22,693 bases of DNA from DAOTXN01 sp034435435 (GCA_034435435.1 DAOTXN010000113.1:1-22693), one strand, 5' to 3'; positions 1 through 9,500 are shown, counted from the stretch's first letter. The notes: generated by a model from the letters alone, not told the origin. Numbers and translations: made by a program.

Positions 1-39
1 AGCCCAAATGCGTAAAAGCGGCAAACCCAAAGCCATTCG

Positions 40-104
40 ACAGGATTCACAAGATTCACAGGATGGAATTCGTGGAAAAATCCTGTAAATCCTGTAAATC
101 TTGT
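40..104. repeat. Imperfect inverted repeat upstream of lexA
   Basis: Two about 25-bp arms (40-64 and 80-104) are imperfect inverted copies separated by 15 bases. They are built from the units CAGGATTCACA and TCCTGTAAATC. The stretch has no coding potential. Its AT-rich composition and internally repeated unit resemble the short dispersed repeats found between genes in many environmental bacterial genomes. No gene is visible between position 1 and the lexA promoter. Confidence 0.6.
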
Positions 105-155
105 CCAAAGAGCTATCAGGGTGAGCAGTTACCCCTGGCCGCTGACAGCCAATAC

Positions 156-169
156 CGAACATTTGTCCG
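156..169. promoter_or_regulatory. Second, imperfect LexA operator
   Basis: The sequence CGAACATTTGTCCG matches the GAAC-N4-GTTC consensus except for one base in the right half. It ends 7 bases before the -35 box of the lexA promoter and 15 bases before the perfect operator at 185-196 (start-to-start 28 bases), so cooperative binding of two LexA dimers is plausible. The site call is inference from the consensus. Confidence 0.55.
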
Positions 170-176
170 AAAACTC

Positions 177-206
177 TTGACATAGAACGGTTGTTCGTGG
201 TATAAT
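177..206 (+). promoter_or_regulatory. lexA sigma-70-type promoter
   Basis: A perfect -35 box TTGACA (177-182) and a perfect -10 box TATAAT (201-206) are separated by 18 bases. The expected transcription start is around 213, giving a leader of about 50 bases before the lexA start codon. The SOS operator fills the spacer, so bound repressor would block RNA polymerase directly. Confidence 0.85.
185..196. promoter_or_regulatory. SOS box (LexA operator), Gram-positive type
   Basis: GAACGGTTGTTC is an exact match to the GAAC-N4-GTTC operator known from Bacillus-type (DinR/LexA) regulons. It lies between the -35 and -10 boxes of the lexA promoter, the expected place for LexA autorepression. The E. 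coli CTGT-N8-ACAG operator type is not used here. Confidence 0.85.
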
Positions 207-214
207 GCGTATAG

Positions 215-234
215 ATTTGGGATAATTTGGGATA
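215..234 (+). repeat. Perfect 10-bp tandem duplication in lexA leader
   Basis: ATTTGGGATA occurs twice back to back (215-224 and 225-234), just downstream of the predicted transcription start and upstream of the ribosome binding site. No function can be assigned; it may be a slippage duplication. Confidence 0.6.
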
Positions 235-265
235 TTCGTTCCCCTGGATTTTCAAGGAGGTCGAG

Positions 266-949
266 ATGGGCAAAAAGGGTAGGAAGCGCAACGGCAACCT
301 GTCGGATCGCCAGCACAAGATTCTAGAGTTTTTTCACCAATTCCAGCAAGAAAATAACTATCCGCCCACGATTCGAGAAATCGGTGAGGCGGCGGGCATC
401 TCCTCGACCTCGGTAGTGAATTATAACCTCAGCCGCTTGGAAGAGATGGGCTTTATCGAACGGGAAAAGACCGTTTCGCGGGGGATGCGACTGCTGGAGC
501 CGGCGCTAGAGATGTTTGCCGAGGTGGTCGAGTCGATCCGGGATTTTATCCAGGTGCCGATCGTGGGACGGATCGTAGCCAGCGCGCCGGCCCCGGTGCC
601 GGGTTCTGATTTTGAGCTGATGCCTGGCGAGTATGTGCCCCTGGCGCGTGGCCTTATTCGTGAAGAGCGCGGCCTGTATGCGCTGGAGGTGCAGGGAGAC
701 TCGATGATTGACGCGCTGGTCAACGACGGCGACATCGTGGTCATGCGCCGGCAGGAAGACGCCGACAACGGCGATATGGTGGCGGTGTGGCTGCCGGAAC
801 AGGAAGAGACCACGCTGAAGAAATTCTATCGTGAGGGCGCGCAAGTACGCCTGCAACCGGCCAATCCCTACATGGCCCCTATTTTTGTGGATGCCAAAAA
901 CGTCCAAGTTCAGGGCAAGGTGATGCTGGTCATTCGGCGGCTGCATTAG
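266..949 (+). CDS. lexA: LexA repressor (SOS response)
   Basis: LexA represses DNA-damage genes and cleaves itself when RecA filaments form. The 227-aa product has an N-terminal winged helix (about 13-78) with the typical PPTIREIG and STSVVNYNLSRLEE segments. A C-terminal S24 peptidase fold follows. The nucleophile Ser146 lies in GDSM and the general base Lys185 in TLKKFYR. The start is set by AAGGAGG at 254-260, 5 bases before ATG at 266; an in-frame ATG at 227 lacks such a site. The expected Ala-Gly scissile pair is replaced by Ala105-Ser106 in VGRIVAS, and the cleavage-to-Ser spacing (41) is longer than in E. coli LexA (35). The operator and promoter immediately upstream indicate autoregulation. 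The family call is secure; cleavage behaviour is unknown. Confidence 0.96.
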   Translation: MGKKGRKRNGNLSDRQHKILEFFHQFQQENNYPPTIREIGEAAGISSTSVVNYNLSRLEEMGFIEREKTVSRGMRLLEPALEMFAEVVESIRDFIQVPIVGRIVASAPAPVPGSDFELMPGEYVPLARGLIREERGLYALEVQGDSMIDALVNDGDIVVMRRQEDADNGDMVAVWLPEQEETTLKKFYREGAQVRLQPANPYMAPIFVDAKNVQVQGKVMLVIRRLH

Positions 950-955
950 CCAATT

Positions 956-982
956 GTAGGGCAAATTGCCAATTTGCCCTAC
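956..982. terminator. Hairpin between convergent lexA and cyclase genes; copy 1 of GTAGGGCAA palindrome
   Basis: A perfect 12-bp inverted repeat (GTAGGGCAAATT, loop GCC, then AATTTGCCCTAC) is followed on the + strand by TTTAT. It lies 7 bases after the lexA stop and contains the stop codon of the convergent cyclase gene (979-981), so it may terminate both transcripts. The same palindrome recurs at 15053-15084 and 21488-21514, so it is also a member of a dispersed repeat family. Confidence 0.65.
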
Positions 983-2883
983 TTTATGGCGACCAGCTCA
1001 AAAACCTCAGTTAACGTCTGCCGGCCTTTGAGGGTGACGGCCGGCAGGGGGTTGACGTGAACCCGCTCTTTTACCTGTTCCCACGTGCTACGGCTCATCA
1101 AAATCTGACCGGCCGTGGCATTTTCCTGTAGCCGTTTGGCGACGTTAACCGAGTCGCCAATGGCGGTGTACTCCATGCGATCCAGCGTGCCCACGTTGCC
1201 CACCACCGCCTCGCCGGTACAAATCCCCACCCCCAGGTTCAGCCGTTCCTCCGGTTCGACCTCCGAATGAAAACCTTTAATGGCTTCTTTCAATTGCCAG
1301 GCAGCCTGTACCGCGTCCCAGGCGTGCGTTTCTCGGGCTAGCAACGGCGGGTTGAACAGCGCCATCACAGCGTCGCCCAGGTATTTGTCGATGATGCCAT
1401 AGTGTTCACGCACGGCTTGCGCGGCCAGGTCAAAGTAGCGATTAATGACCTGTACGACGAGCTCTGGGCCTTGAGCCTCGCTAAAAGTGGTAAAGCCCCG
1501 AATGTCGGCAAAGAGCGTCGTGATGGTCTGTCGCTCGCCGCGCAGCTTGAGTTCGTCCAGGTTATCGGGCAACGAATCCACCAGCTCAGAGGGCAGGTAG
1601 CGCCGCACCATGCGCCGTTCACGCTCGATCTTTTTCTTGTCGGTGACGTCGTCCACGACCATGGTGACACCTAAAGGTGTTTCCGATGAACCACGCAACC
1701 GCGACAGGCTAACATTGAGGTGGACTGGCCCACGAATAGGGAGGTTGGGGCTGATCTCAAAGTCGATAAAGGTCTGGCCGTTCTTTTGTACGTCGCGCAT
1801 CAGGCGCGGCAAGAGCGTTTCATTCATAAAGTCGAGCGCTTGTTGATAGGGACGGTTGAGCACCTCTTGCGACGACAGATTGAGGATCGATTCGGCGGCT
1901 CGATTGAACGACGTGATGAGATCCTCCATATTCGTGGTGATGACGCCGCTGGCGATGCTGGCAAAGATATTGTCCATAAAGCTCTTCATCGTGGCGATTT
2001 CGTCGCGCTGGCGCTTCACGCTCTCGAACAGGCGCGCGTTTTTGATCGAGCTGGCGGCCTGGGTGGATAGAGCAAACAGTAGCTTTTCGTCGGCGGCGGT
2101 AAAATCCTGCCCTTGGGCCTTTTCGGCCAGCAACACCGCGCCCAACACGTCTTCCTGGAAACGCAGTGGGGCGCAGACGACCGGTATGCGCAACCATCCT
2201 TCGGGTTGAAAGTCGTTCACGATTTTGGGTCTGCCGTTCTGCACCACTGCTTCAGCGATGGAAAGGCCCTCGCGCAGCGTCGCACCGCTCAGGCTATTCA
2301 ACCCCACCCCGACAGCCAACGCAAGTGGGGCCGGTGGGTCGCGCTTTTCTTCATCTTTGACGAGTAATACAGCTCCCCGCCGGCAGTTGATGAGTTTCAT
2401 ACTCTCTGACAGCACCAGCCGGCATACCTCATCTAGCTCGAGGCAGGCGCCCAATGTCTCCCCGATGCTATAAAGCACGTTGATTTCACGGTAACGCTCC
2501 AGCGTTTCCTGAGCAATGGCGCGACGGGCGTTGGCCTCGGCGATCAGGGTCTCTAGCGTGACGACCAGAGTAGTGGCAGCCGTGATTGCGTCGCTTCTAT
2601 ATGGACCTTGCATAACCAACGCCCCGATTGTCTCGATCTCCAGCGCAAGAGGCCATGCTGCGACATCCGCATCACGTGCAACGTGGATCTCTTGCCTAGC
2701 GATGGTCTGCCATAGTTGGGACCATTCGGTTTGGGTCACTTCTGCCCGCCCGGCCAGGCGCTGTCCTTGAGCGTCGAACACCCCTAACAGGACGCCCGGC
2801 CCGAACTGCGGCGCCCAGTGTGATAGTAGCGCCGCGATGTTTTGAGGATCGAGCAATCGTTTTAGCTTGTATCCGGCTTTCAT
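979..2883 (-). CDS. GAF-PAS class III adenylate cyclase (subclass IIIb)
   Basis: It probably converts ATP to cAMP in the cytosol. The 634-aa product has an N-terminal sensory region (about 1-120), a GAF domain (about 148-285), a PAS domain (about 298-415) and a cyclase homology domain (about 450-600). All catalytic positions are visible: metal-binding Asp460 (FADIRGFT) and Asp504 (KYLGDAVMA), purine-binding Lys500 with Thr573 (EYTAIGD), and transition-state Asn580 and Arg584. The Lys/Thr pair points to ATP as substrate and to subclass IIIb, whose members often respond to bicarbonate; that response is inference. No membrane segments are seen. The start has GGAG 6 bases upstream, made from a small tandem repeat. 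It is the last gene of the signalling block, 22 bases after a hybrid kinase gene. Its N-terminal and GAF parts resemble the GAF protein at 14004-14963. Confidence 0.92.
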   Translation of the reverse strand: MKAGYKLKRLLDPQNIAALLSHWAPQFGPGVLLGVFDAQGQRLAGRAEVTQTEWSQLWQTIARQEIHVARDADVAAWPLALEIETIGALVMQGPYRSDAITAATTLVVTLETLIAEANARRAIAQETLERYREINVLYSIGETLGACLELDEVCRLVLSESMKLINCRRGAVLLVKDEEKRDPPAPLALAVGVGLNSLSGATLREGLSIAEAVVQNGRPKIVNDFQPEGWLRIPVVCAPLRFQEDVLGAVLLAEKAQGQDFTAADEKLLFALSTQAASSIKNARLFESVKRQRDEIATMKSFMDNIFASIASGVITTNMEDLITSFNRAAESILNLSSQEVLNRPYQQALDFMNETLLPRLMRDVQKNGQTFIDFEISPNLPIRGPVHLNVSLSRLRGSSETPLGVTMVVDDVTDKKKIERERRMVRRYLPSELVDSLPDNLDELKLRGERQTITTLFADIRGFTTFSEAQGPELVVQVINRYFDLAAQAVREHYGIIDKYLGDAVMALFNPPLLARETHAWDAVQAAWQLKEAIKGFHSEVEPEERLNLGVGICTGEAVVGNVGTLDRMEYTAIGDSVNVAKRLQENATAGQILMSRSTWEQVKERVHVNPLPAVTLKGRQTLTEVFELVAIK

Positions 2884-2888
2884 ACGTT

Positions 2889-2908
2889 ACTCCTCACTCC
2901 TCACTCTA
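2889..2908. repeat. 7-bp tandem repeat supplying the cyclase ribosome binding site
   Basis: The unit ACTCCTC occurs twice (2889-2902) plus a degenerate third copy, between the hybrid kinase and cyclase genes. On the - strand it reads GAGGAGT repeated, so one copy acts as the Shine-Dalgarno sequence of the cyclase. The last partial unit overlaps the kinase stop codon (2906-2908). Confidence 0.55.
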
Positions 2909-5900
2909 TCGCGTTTCGCCCGACATAACAATGATGCTGATGTGGCGGCGGTGGTGTTGGTAGCGCAGGGCTTTGAGCAGCTCAAAATTGTTCATCTTGC
3001 TGAGCATCGCATCCAGAATGACCAGGTCGGGCTTTTCGGCCTCGGCTCGCTGGATGGCTCCGCGCGAGTCATACGCTTCGACCACCTCCAACCCACGCTC
3101 GCGCAGCAGGCGCGTGATGGCCTCCACCACTGATACGTCCTCGTCCACGACCAGTACCTTGCACGCGCGCTCCTGGGGGTCGATTTCTGTCTCCTGTAGC
3201 AAAGCAGCGATGGTGTGTAGCAATTCTTCGGCGTTCACCGGCTTGGTCAAGTATTCATCCGCCCCCAGGCGTAGCCCACGCTCGCGGTCTTCGATGATGG
3301 AAAGGATGAGGATAGGAATGTCTGCTGTGTGCGGGTCAGCCTTGAGGGCGCTGGTCACGTCAAAGCCGCTGACGCCTGGCATCATCACATCCAGGACGAT
3401 CAGATCGGGGCGCTGGCGGCGGGTTTGGGTCAAAGCCTCCGCGCCGTCGGTGGCTTCGATAACGCGGTAGCCAGCGTCGCTAAGCTCCTGGTGCAGCAAG
3501 CGGCGGATATTGGCTTCGTCGTCCACGACCAGGATCAAAGGCGTGGTGTCGCCCGTTGCTGGGAGGCGTTCTGAAACGCGCCGCCGCACCCAGGCCGTGC
3601 TGACGTCGGCCGGAGGTTGTGGCTCAACTGCCTGGGCCGTCTGATCATCGGTCGCCAGCGGCAATGTGAAATAAAACGTGCTGCCCACACCCACTTGGCT
3701 CTCGGCCCAAATTGCACCGCCGTGATGCTCAACGATTTCTTTGCATATTGGCAGCCCTAGGCCGGTGCCCCTGGGACGATCGGTGAGCGCATCGCCCACT
3801 TGTTTAAATCGTTCAAACACGGCGCTCAGATCGTCCGGCGCGATGCCGATGCCGGTGTCGGTTACGCTGGTGACGAGCTGTTTGTCCCGAGTCTGGCAGT
3901 GAATAGTGATATGCCCCCGCTCGGTGAACTTGATGGCGTTGGAGAGCAGATTTGTCAATACCTGTACCAATCGGTCGGGATCACCAATAAGGGTAGATAA
4001 TTCGTCGGCAGTGATTTGGGCGAACAGCGGTAAACCCTTTTGCTCGGCCAGGGCAGAGGTGCTGGCGATGGCTTTGTGGATGATCTCGACCATCGTCACT
4101 TTTTCTTCGCGCCACTCGATTTTGCCGGCTTCCATCTTGGCAATGTCGAGTACATCGTTGATGAGGCGGGTCAGGCGCAGGCTTTCACTTTCAATAATGT
4201 CCAAATTGTCGTGGACGCGCTCGACGGCCCGTTGGAGCTTGCTTTCATCCGTGGGCAGCGTGGGTAACACGTCGCGATCAAAGGTGCGGCGGATAAGCTT
4301 GGCAAAGCCCAACACAGACGTGAGAGGTGTGCGTAGCTCGTGCGACACGGTAGAGATAAAGTCGGTTTTCATGCGGTCCACGGCCACTTCGTGGGTCACA
4401 TCACGCAACACCGTGACGACGCCCCCCCCCGGATGAGGTGAGGGCGCGGCGCTTTTGGCGCGCAGCGCGCACGCCGACGTGCGAAAGACGTGTTGCCCGT
4501 CGGGCCGACCGTGCAGTTCGTGGGTCAGGTCGCCGGTGAATGTTCGCTCGCTGTGACTGAGCGCCTGGCGCAGGATGTTCTCCAAATCAGCATTTGGAAA
4601 AACCTCACCGAGGGGACGTCCGATCAACTGCTCCGCCGGTCGGTTGACAATACTGTCAAATACCGGGTTGCTCAGCACGATGCAGCCGTGCGCGTCGGTT
4701 ACGACCAGTCCGTCGCTGATGGTGTTGATGGCGGCGTCCAGTTTGTTGCGCTCGGCGGCGACGGTTTCGTGAGCTTGCGCCAACTCGGCGGTGCGCTGGC
4801 GCACCAGGTCCTCTAGCGAGCGGCTATATCGCTCCACCTGGTGGTAGAGGCGCGTGTTTTCTACGGCGATGGCAACTTGATGGCGCAAGGCGCGCAGGAT
4901 ATCGATCTCTTCACCACTGTACAGATCGCCCGACAGCTTGGCTCCAAAGCCATAAAGGCCGATGAGTCGCCCCCGACTAAAGAGCGGAAAACACACTCGG
5001 ACACCGGGCATTTTTTGCAGACATCCGGCCCCTCCCTCGTCGTGGTCGGCCAGCACGGTGTGTTTGTCTCGCAGATCGTTCTGCAAGGCCTCACTAAGGG
5101 GAATGGGGTGATGGACGCGGGTGTTGCCATGGGGCAAAAGATGTTTTTCTTGTTCGTCCAATACAAACAGGACTGCGTTTTCTATATTCAGGCGCTCAGG
5201 AATGGTCGTCGTCAGCAGTGTGACCAGTTCATCGAGCGCGAGGGTCGTGCTCAATTCTCCCCCCACCTGGCGCAGCAAGCGTTGGAAGTGTCGTTTACCA
5301 GGGTAGAAAGCACGGTCGATCCCGCGCTGTACCCAAGTGCGCACCGGCACAAAGACCAGGGCCACGGTGAGCGTAGATAAAAACACCACGGCCGAGTTGT
5401 CTTGCCGACCGGTCAGCATTTGCAGCCCCCGACTGATGAGCGCTACGTCTATCAGATATCCCACTACGAGCAAGATGCTCACTGCCCCATAGACCAGGCT
5501 GCGATTGATGATCGTGTCAATGTCGAGCAGGCGGTAACGGGTCACGGCAAAGGTGAAGGCAACGGGGACCAGGACGAGGGGCATCATGGCGACCGACAAA
5601 TCGACCATCGGGTTGCCTGTGAAGACGATAGGCCCGGCAAACAAAGCTAACCAGCCCGCCGTGCCCAGGCTGATGCCCCACAGGATCCAGCGGATCTGGC
5701 TGCGCACCAATGGATGCGGAGTGGTTTTATACGTGCGTGTCATCAACCCCAACGCCAGCATGAGTTGCACGCCTGCGATGGGATAGGCCAATTGATAAAT
5801 AGCGGCCCGCAGCGCCAGCGTTGCGCCGCCGCTGAGCACAAGGCCGCCCATCCCACTCATAACGGGATTGACCAAGTGAAGCGTCAAGACGACGGATTTG

Positions 5901-6592
5901 CGTTGCCCCCACTTAGCTCCGACCGATTCTTGCGGAAACACAAGAAACAAGTGCGGCAGCAAGCCAAAAGTGGCCCAGAAAGAGAGGTGGTCAAGTGGCA
6001 CGAATAGCCAATACAGGCTCGCGCTGATGTTGATGCTAAAGAGATTGATGGTATTGTTGATCAAGTTCAAGCCTTCGGCCAGCAGCGCCAGCGCCATCAG
6101 CCGGCCGGCCCGGTCATTGCCGCGTCGCAGGGTGATGAACAGGCTATTGAACACAAAAGCCATGCCCAAAAAGAGCAGCACACCGGTGCGTGAAACCAGG
6201 TCGCCCAGGTTGGCGCGCGACACCGGCGCTGCCACGGGGGGCAGCTCGACGCCGTCGCGCAGCGCCGTGTAGGTGAGTGTGTCTGGCGCGTTGAACAGTC
6301 GCCGGCGCCACACACCGGGGCGCATCAGTTGGCTGTCAAAGCCCCATGCCTCGCCCGCGCTGGCGACGCGAATCACTGTGTCGCCTTTACGCAGAGCGCC
6401 GTCGGCTGCCGCGCGGTCGACGGTGAATCCCTGTTCCGACAGATGCACGCCATAGCCATCGCCCGGCCAACGCAGGTATAACACCCCCAAAATCGCTGCA
6501 TATAGCAGCGTCAACAGACTCGCGGCAACGATGAACCATTGGCCCCGCTGGCGCGTTTTCGTGCGATTTTGGGCGAGTGACGTGCGGTTCAT
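2906..6592 (-). CDS. Membrane hybrid histidine kinase, PDZ-like/multi-TM/GAF/PAS/HK/REC/REC
   Basis: A 1228-aa sensor kinase. A first membrane helix (about 20-40) leads to an extracytoplasmic PDZ-like segment (about 45-117) and roughly nine further hydrophobic helices (about 135-418), an arrangement reminiscent of Bacillus ComP. The cytosolic part has GAF (about 450-580), coiled coil, PAS (about 615-735), HisKA with phosphoacceptor His751 (SHELRTPL), and an ATPase domain with N-box Asn885, DTGIGIAPD at 912-920 and GTGLGL at 942-947. REC1 has Asp1068 and Lys1117. REC2 has Asp1194 but stops right after its fourth strand (IIVMSGETR), so its conserved Lys and last helix are missing. The coding strand has a run of nine Gs between PAS and HisKA. 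The start overlaps the previous stop (ATGA) with GAGG upstream, indicating translational coupling. The signal sensed is unknown. Confidence 0.92.
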   Translation of the reverse strand: MNRTSLAQNRTKTRQRGQWFIVAASLLTLLYAAILGVLYLRWPGDGYGVHLSEQGFTVDRAAADGALRKGDTVIRVASAGEAWGFDSQLMRPGVWRRRLFNAPDTLTYTALRDGVELPPVAAPVSRANLGDLVSRTGVLLFLGMAFVFNSLFITLRRGNDRAGRLMALALLAEGLNLINNTINLFSINISASLYWLFVPLDHLSFWATFGLLPHLFLVFPQESVGAKWGQRKSVVLTLHLVNPVMSGMGGLVLSGGATLALRAAIYQLAYPIAGVQLMLALGLMTRTYKTTPHPLVRSQIRWILWGISLGTAGWLALFAGPIVFTGNPMVDLSVAMMPLVLVPVAFTFAVTRYRLLDIDTIINRSLVYGAVSILLVVGYLIDVALISRGLQMLTGRQDNSAVVFLSTLTVALVFVPVRTWVQRGIDRAFYPGKRHFQRLLRQVGGELSTTLALDELVTLLTTTIPERLNIENAVLFVLDEQEKHLLPHGNTRVHHPIPLSEALQNDLRDKHTVLADHDEGGAGCLQKMPGVRVCFPLFSRGRLIGLYGFGAKLSGDLYSGEEIDILRALRHQVAIAVENTRLYHQVERYSRSLEDLVRQRTAELAQAHETVAAERNKLDAAINTISDGLVVTDAHGCIVLSNPVFDSIVNRPAEQLIGRPLGEVFPNADLENILRQALSHSERTFTGDLTHELHGRPDGQHVFRTSACALRAKSAAPSPHPGGGVVTVLRDVTHEVAVDRMKTDFISTVSHELRTPLTSVLGFAKLIRRTFDRDVLPTLPTDESKLQRAVERVHDNLDIIESESLRLTRLINDVLDIAKMEAGKIEWREEKVTMVEIIHKAIASTSALAEQKGLPLFAQITADELSTLIGDPDRLVQVLTNLLSNAIKFTERGHITIHCQTRDKQLVTSVTDTGIGIAPDDLSAVFERFKQVGDALTDRPRGTGLGLPICKEIVEHHGGAIWAESQVGVGSTFYFTLPLATDDQTAQAVEPQPPADVSTAWVRRRVSERLPATGDTTPLILVVDDEANIRRLLHQELSDAGYRVIEATDGAEALTQTRRQRPDLIVLDVMMPGVSGFDVTSALKADPHTADIPILILSIIEDRERGLRLGADEYLTKPVNAEELLHTIAALLQETEIDPQERACKVLVVDEDVSVVEAITRLLRERGLEVVEAYDSRGAIQRAEAEKPDLVILDAMLSKMNNFELLKALRYQHHRRHISIIVMSGETR
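4421..4447 (-). repeat. In-frame low-complexity insert with G9 tract in kinase gene
   Basis: On the coding strand this segment reads CCCTCACCTCATCC followed by nine Gs and encodes PSPHPGGG in the PAS-to-HisKA linker. The sister kinase has a different, repeat-free sequence at this place. It resembles the short CCCTCACC-type dispersed repeats seen in many genomes. The homopolymer (4422-4430 on the + strand) is prone to slippage. Confidence 0.5.
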
Positions 6593-9500
6593 AAAGTTTC
6601 CTCTGTGACCGGTATGTGGGTTCGATTCACGAGCAGCGTTTCGACAGTGTGTATCAAGTGCGCCTGATCGACCGGTTTGGTGAGCCAGGCGTTGGCGCCC
6701 AATTCGAGCGCCTCTCCTGCGTCGTCGGCGATGGACAGGATGACGATGGGGATGTGGGCGGTGTCCGGGTCGGTGCGCAACACACTGGTGACTCCAAAAC
6801 CGCTGGCGCCGGGCATCAAGATGTCTAGGATGATGAGATCGGGCCGAAAGGCGCGGGCGCGGTCGAGCGCAGCAGCGCCATCGGCGGCTTCGATAGTGTG
6901 ATAACCAGCATCGTGGAGTACCTGGCGCAGCAAATTGCGGATATGCGGTTCGTCGTCTACGATCAAGATGACCGATGGGGCTGCGTCATCGCCCCGCTCC
7001 GTAGATTCGTCGGCCCGACCATCGTTGATGCGAGGCGCTGCCCCTCCCAGAGGGGGAAGCGGCTCGTCGGCGGCTTGTTCGGGCGATAGCGGCAACCAAA
7101 AGTAGAACGTGCTGCCCACTCCCAACTCGCTCTCGACCCATAGGGTTCCACCGTGGTGGCTCACAATCTCTTTGCAAATCGGGAGCCCCAGACCGGTGCC
7201 GGAAGGTTTACCGGTGAGGGTATCGCCGACTTGGCGAAAGCGTTCAAAGACCAGGGGCAAGTCTTGTTTGGCAATGCCTATACCTGTATCCGACACGCCG
7301 ATGATGAGCGCCGGGGGCTGGACTTCTGGGGGCAGGGCGATGGCGTTGCGTCCCTTTGGCCGACGCCGTTCGCCGCGCTCGCGGCGTGGTGAGAATGCCA
7401 GGGGATCCTCAGGACGAAGCCACACCCAGCCCCGCACGGTGATTTCGCCGCGCTCGGTAAACTTGATGGCGTTCGAGAGCAGGTTGGTCGTTACCTGTAT
7501 CAGCCGGTCATAGTCGCCCCACACCCAGGGCAAGTGGGCCGGCAATTCGACCTGGATGGACAGGTTCTTCTCTCGGGCCAGGGCGCCAGTGGCGTTGACC
7601 GAGTCGTCGATCACCTTGGTCATGTTGACATTGACCATGTGCCACTCGAGGCGCCCAGATTCCATTTTGGCGATGTCCAGCACATCGTTGATCAGTCGCG
7701 TCAGGCGCTGGCTCTCACTTTCGATGATGCTCAAATTTTCCATCATGCGCTCGGCGGCCCGGCTGGCCTGTTTGTCAACAGCAATGAGTGGGCCGATGCG
7801 CCGTTGAAACTCGCGCTGGATGAGGTTGGCAAAGCCGAGGATGGAGGTCAATGGGGTGCGCAACTCGTGTGACACGGCAGAAATGAATTCGCTCTTCATC
7901 CGATCCACTTTGACTTCGTGAGTGATGTCGCGCAAGACCGTGACCACGCCGGTCACCTCCCCAGCCTGAAGCGGATCGGCCTCTTGGCGCGTGCGCAGCG
8001 CCGAAGCAGTGGCTTTGAGCACCCGACCATCGGCCAACTCGATGTTGGCTGTGGCGGCCTGTTCAGGCTCGGCCAATGCCCTGGCGATGACCTGGCGCAG
8101 CGCCGCCGCTGAAAAGGTGCCGTCCAGCAGGCGTCCGCGCAGAGAGCGGTTAATGGGCAATCCGGCGATGGCTTTGAAGGCCGGGTTGGAGAGAATAATC
8201 CGCCCGACCAGGTCGGTTACCACCAAGCCGTCGGCCATGTGGGCCAGGATAGCATCTAGCCTGGACGATTCTTCGGCCAATTCCTGGCTCTTGCGACTCA
8301 GCGCCCGGCTCTGTTGTTGCGAATCGTAGAGCAATCGGGCGTTCGAGACCGCAATGGCGGCCTGGGCAGCTACGGTCCGGCACAATTCTTGCTCTTCTGG
8401 GCCGAATTCGTGAGGATGATGCAGCACGTCTAGCCCGATAGTGCCGATGACTTGGTCGCGCGCAATCAGCGGCGCGATGAGAATAGCGCGGATGCCCACT
8501 TCTTCTAGTGCAGCGTGCACAGGGGCCAGCATAGGTTCCTGGCGAATGTCGTTCACTGCGAGGGGCAGCTTGGTGTTTAGCACGTGGTCGATGGCTGGAT
8601 TGTTGGTGCGGGGCAAGCGCATGCCCAGGGTGCCGATCTCGGGATATTCGGCGACCACCACGCCTTCAGCCGCTCCTTGGTTAAAGATCAGGATGCCGCA
8701 GTGATCCACTTGCATCAGTTGGACCATGTGGCGGGCGGTGGCTTTGAAAATCTCATACGGGTCCAGCAACGCGGTCAGATCGGTGGAGATGCGATTGATC
8801 ATCAGTAGATTGCGGGCGCGTTGTTCGAGGGCATGGGCGCTGGTCATCGTCTCTTCGAGCAGGCGCGCGTTTTCAATGGCGGCAGCGGCCTGGCTCGCCA
8901 GGGCCGATACGGCCTGGACGTCGCGTTCGTCGTAGGCGTGGGGGCGCTGGCTGTTCACGTATAGCACGCCCATCGCCTGCGTGCGGCTGATGACCGGCAC
9001 GGCGATGATGGAGTGGATGCCGCTCTCCGGAACGACCGGGGCGACCAATGCGTGCTGGCGCGCGTCGTGTACCAGGATGGCTTGCTGGCGCGTGAAAACG
9101 GCGCGGGTCATTCCTTCGGCCTCCATCTCAGGACCGGGTTCCGGCGCCCGGAAATGGTTGCTTTTTGACGGCGCGACGTCGTAACCCCACTGACTGGCGC
9201 GCATAAAGGTATCTGAGTCGGGATCATAGAGAAAAAGCGCCACGCTATCCGAGTTTGTGATATCGCGGGCGACCTGGCAGATGCGGTTGAGCACCTGTTG
9301 GAAATCCATGCTGCTGGCCAGGGCCAGACTGGCTTGATTGAGCTGGCGCATTTGTTCCACCCGCCAGCTCAGCTCGCTTTGTTGCTGCGTGACGGCCTGA
9401 CGCACTTGATCAAAGGCGGCGATCAGGTCGCCTACCTCGTCCAGCGATAGGGGGAGCACTTTGTCACCCACGTGCCCGCGACTGGCGATGTCCAGCAGGC

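Noticed and set aside
40..104. CRISPR-like repeats near the left edge
   Set aside because: Units are inverted and degenerate, without regular spacers or cas genes.
421..964. Antisense open frames over lexA
   Set aside because: lexA has intact motifs, promoter and ribosome binding site; the opposite frames have none.
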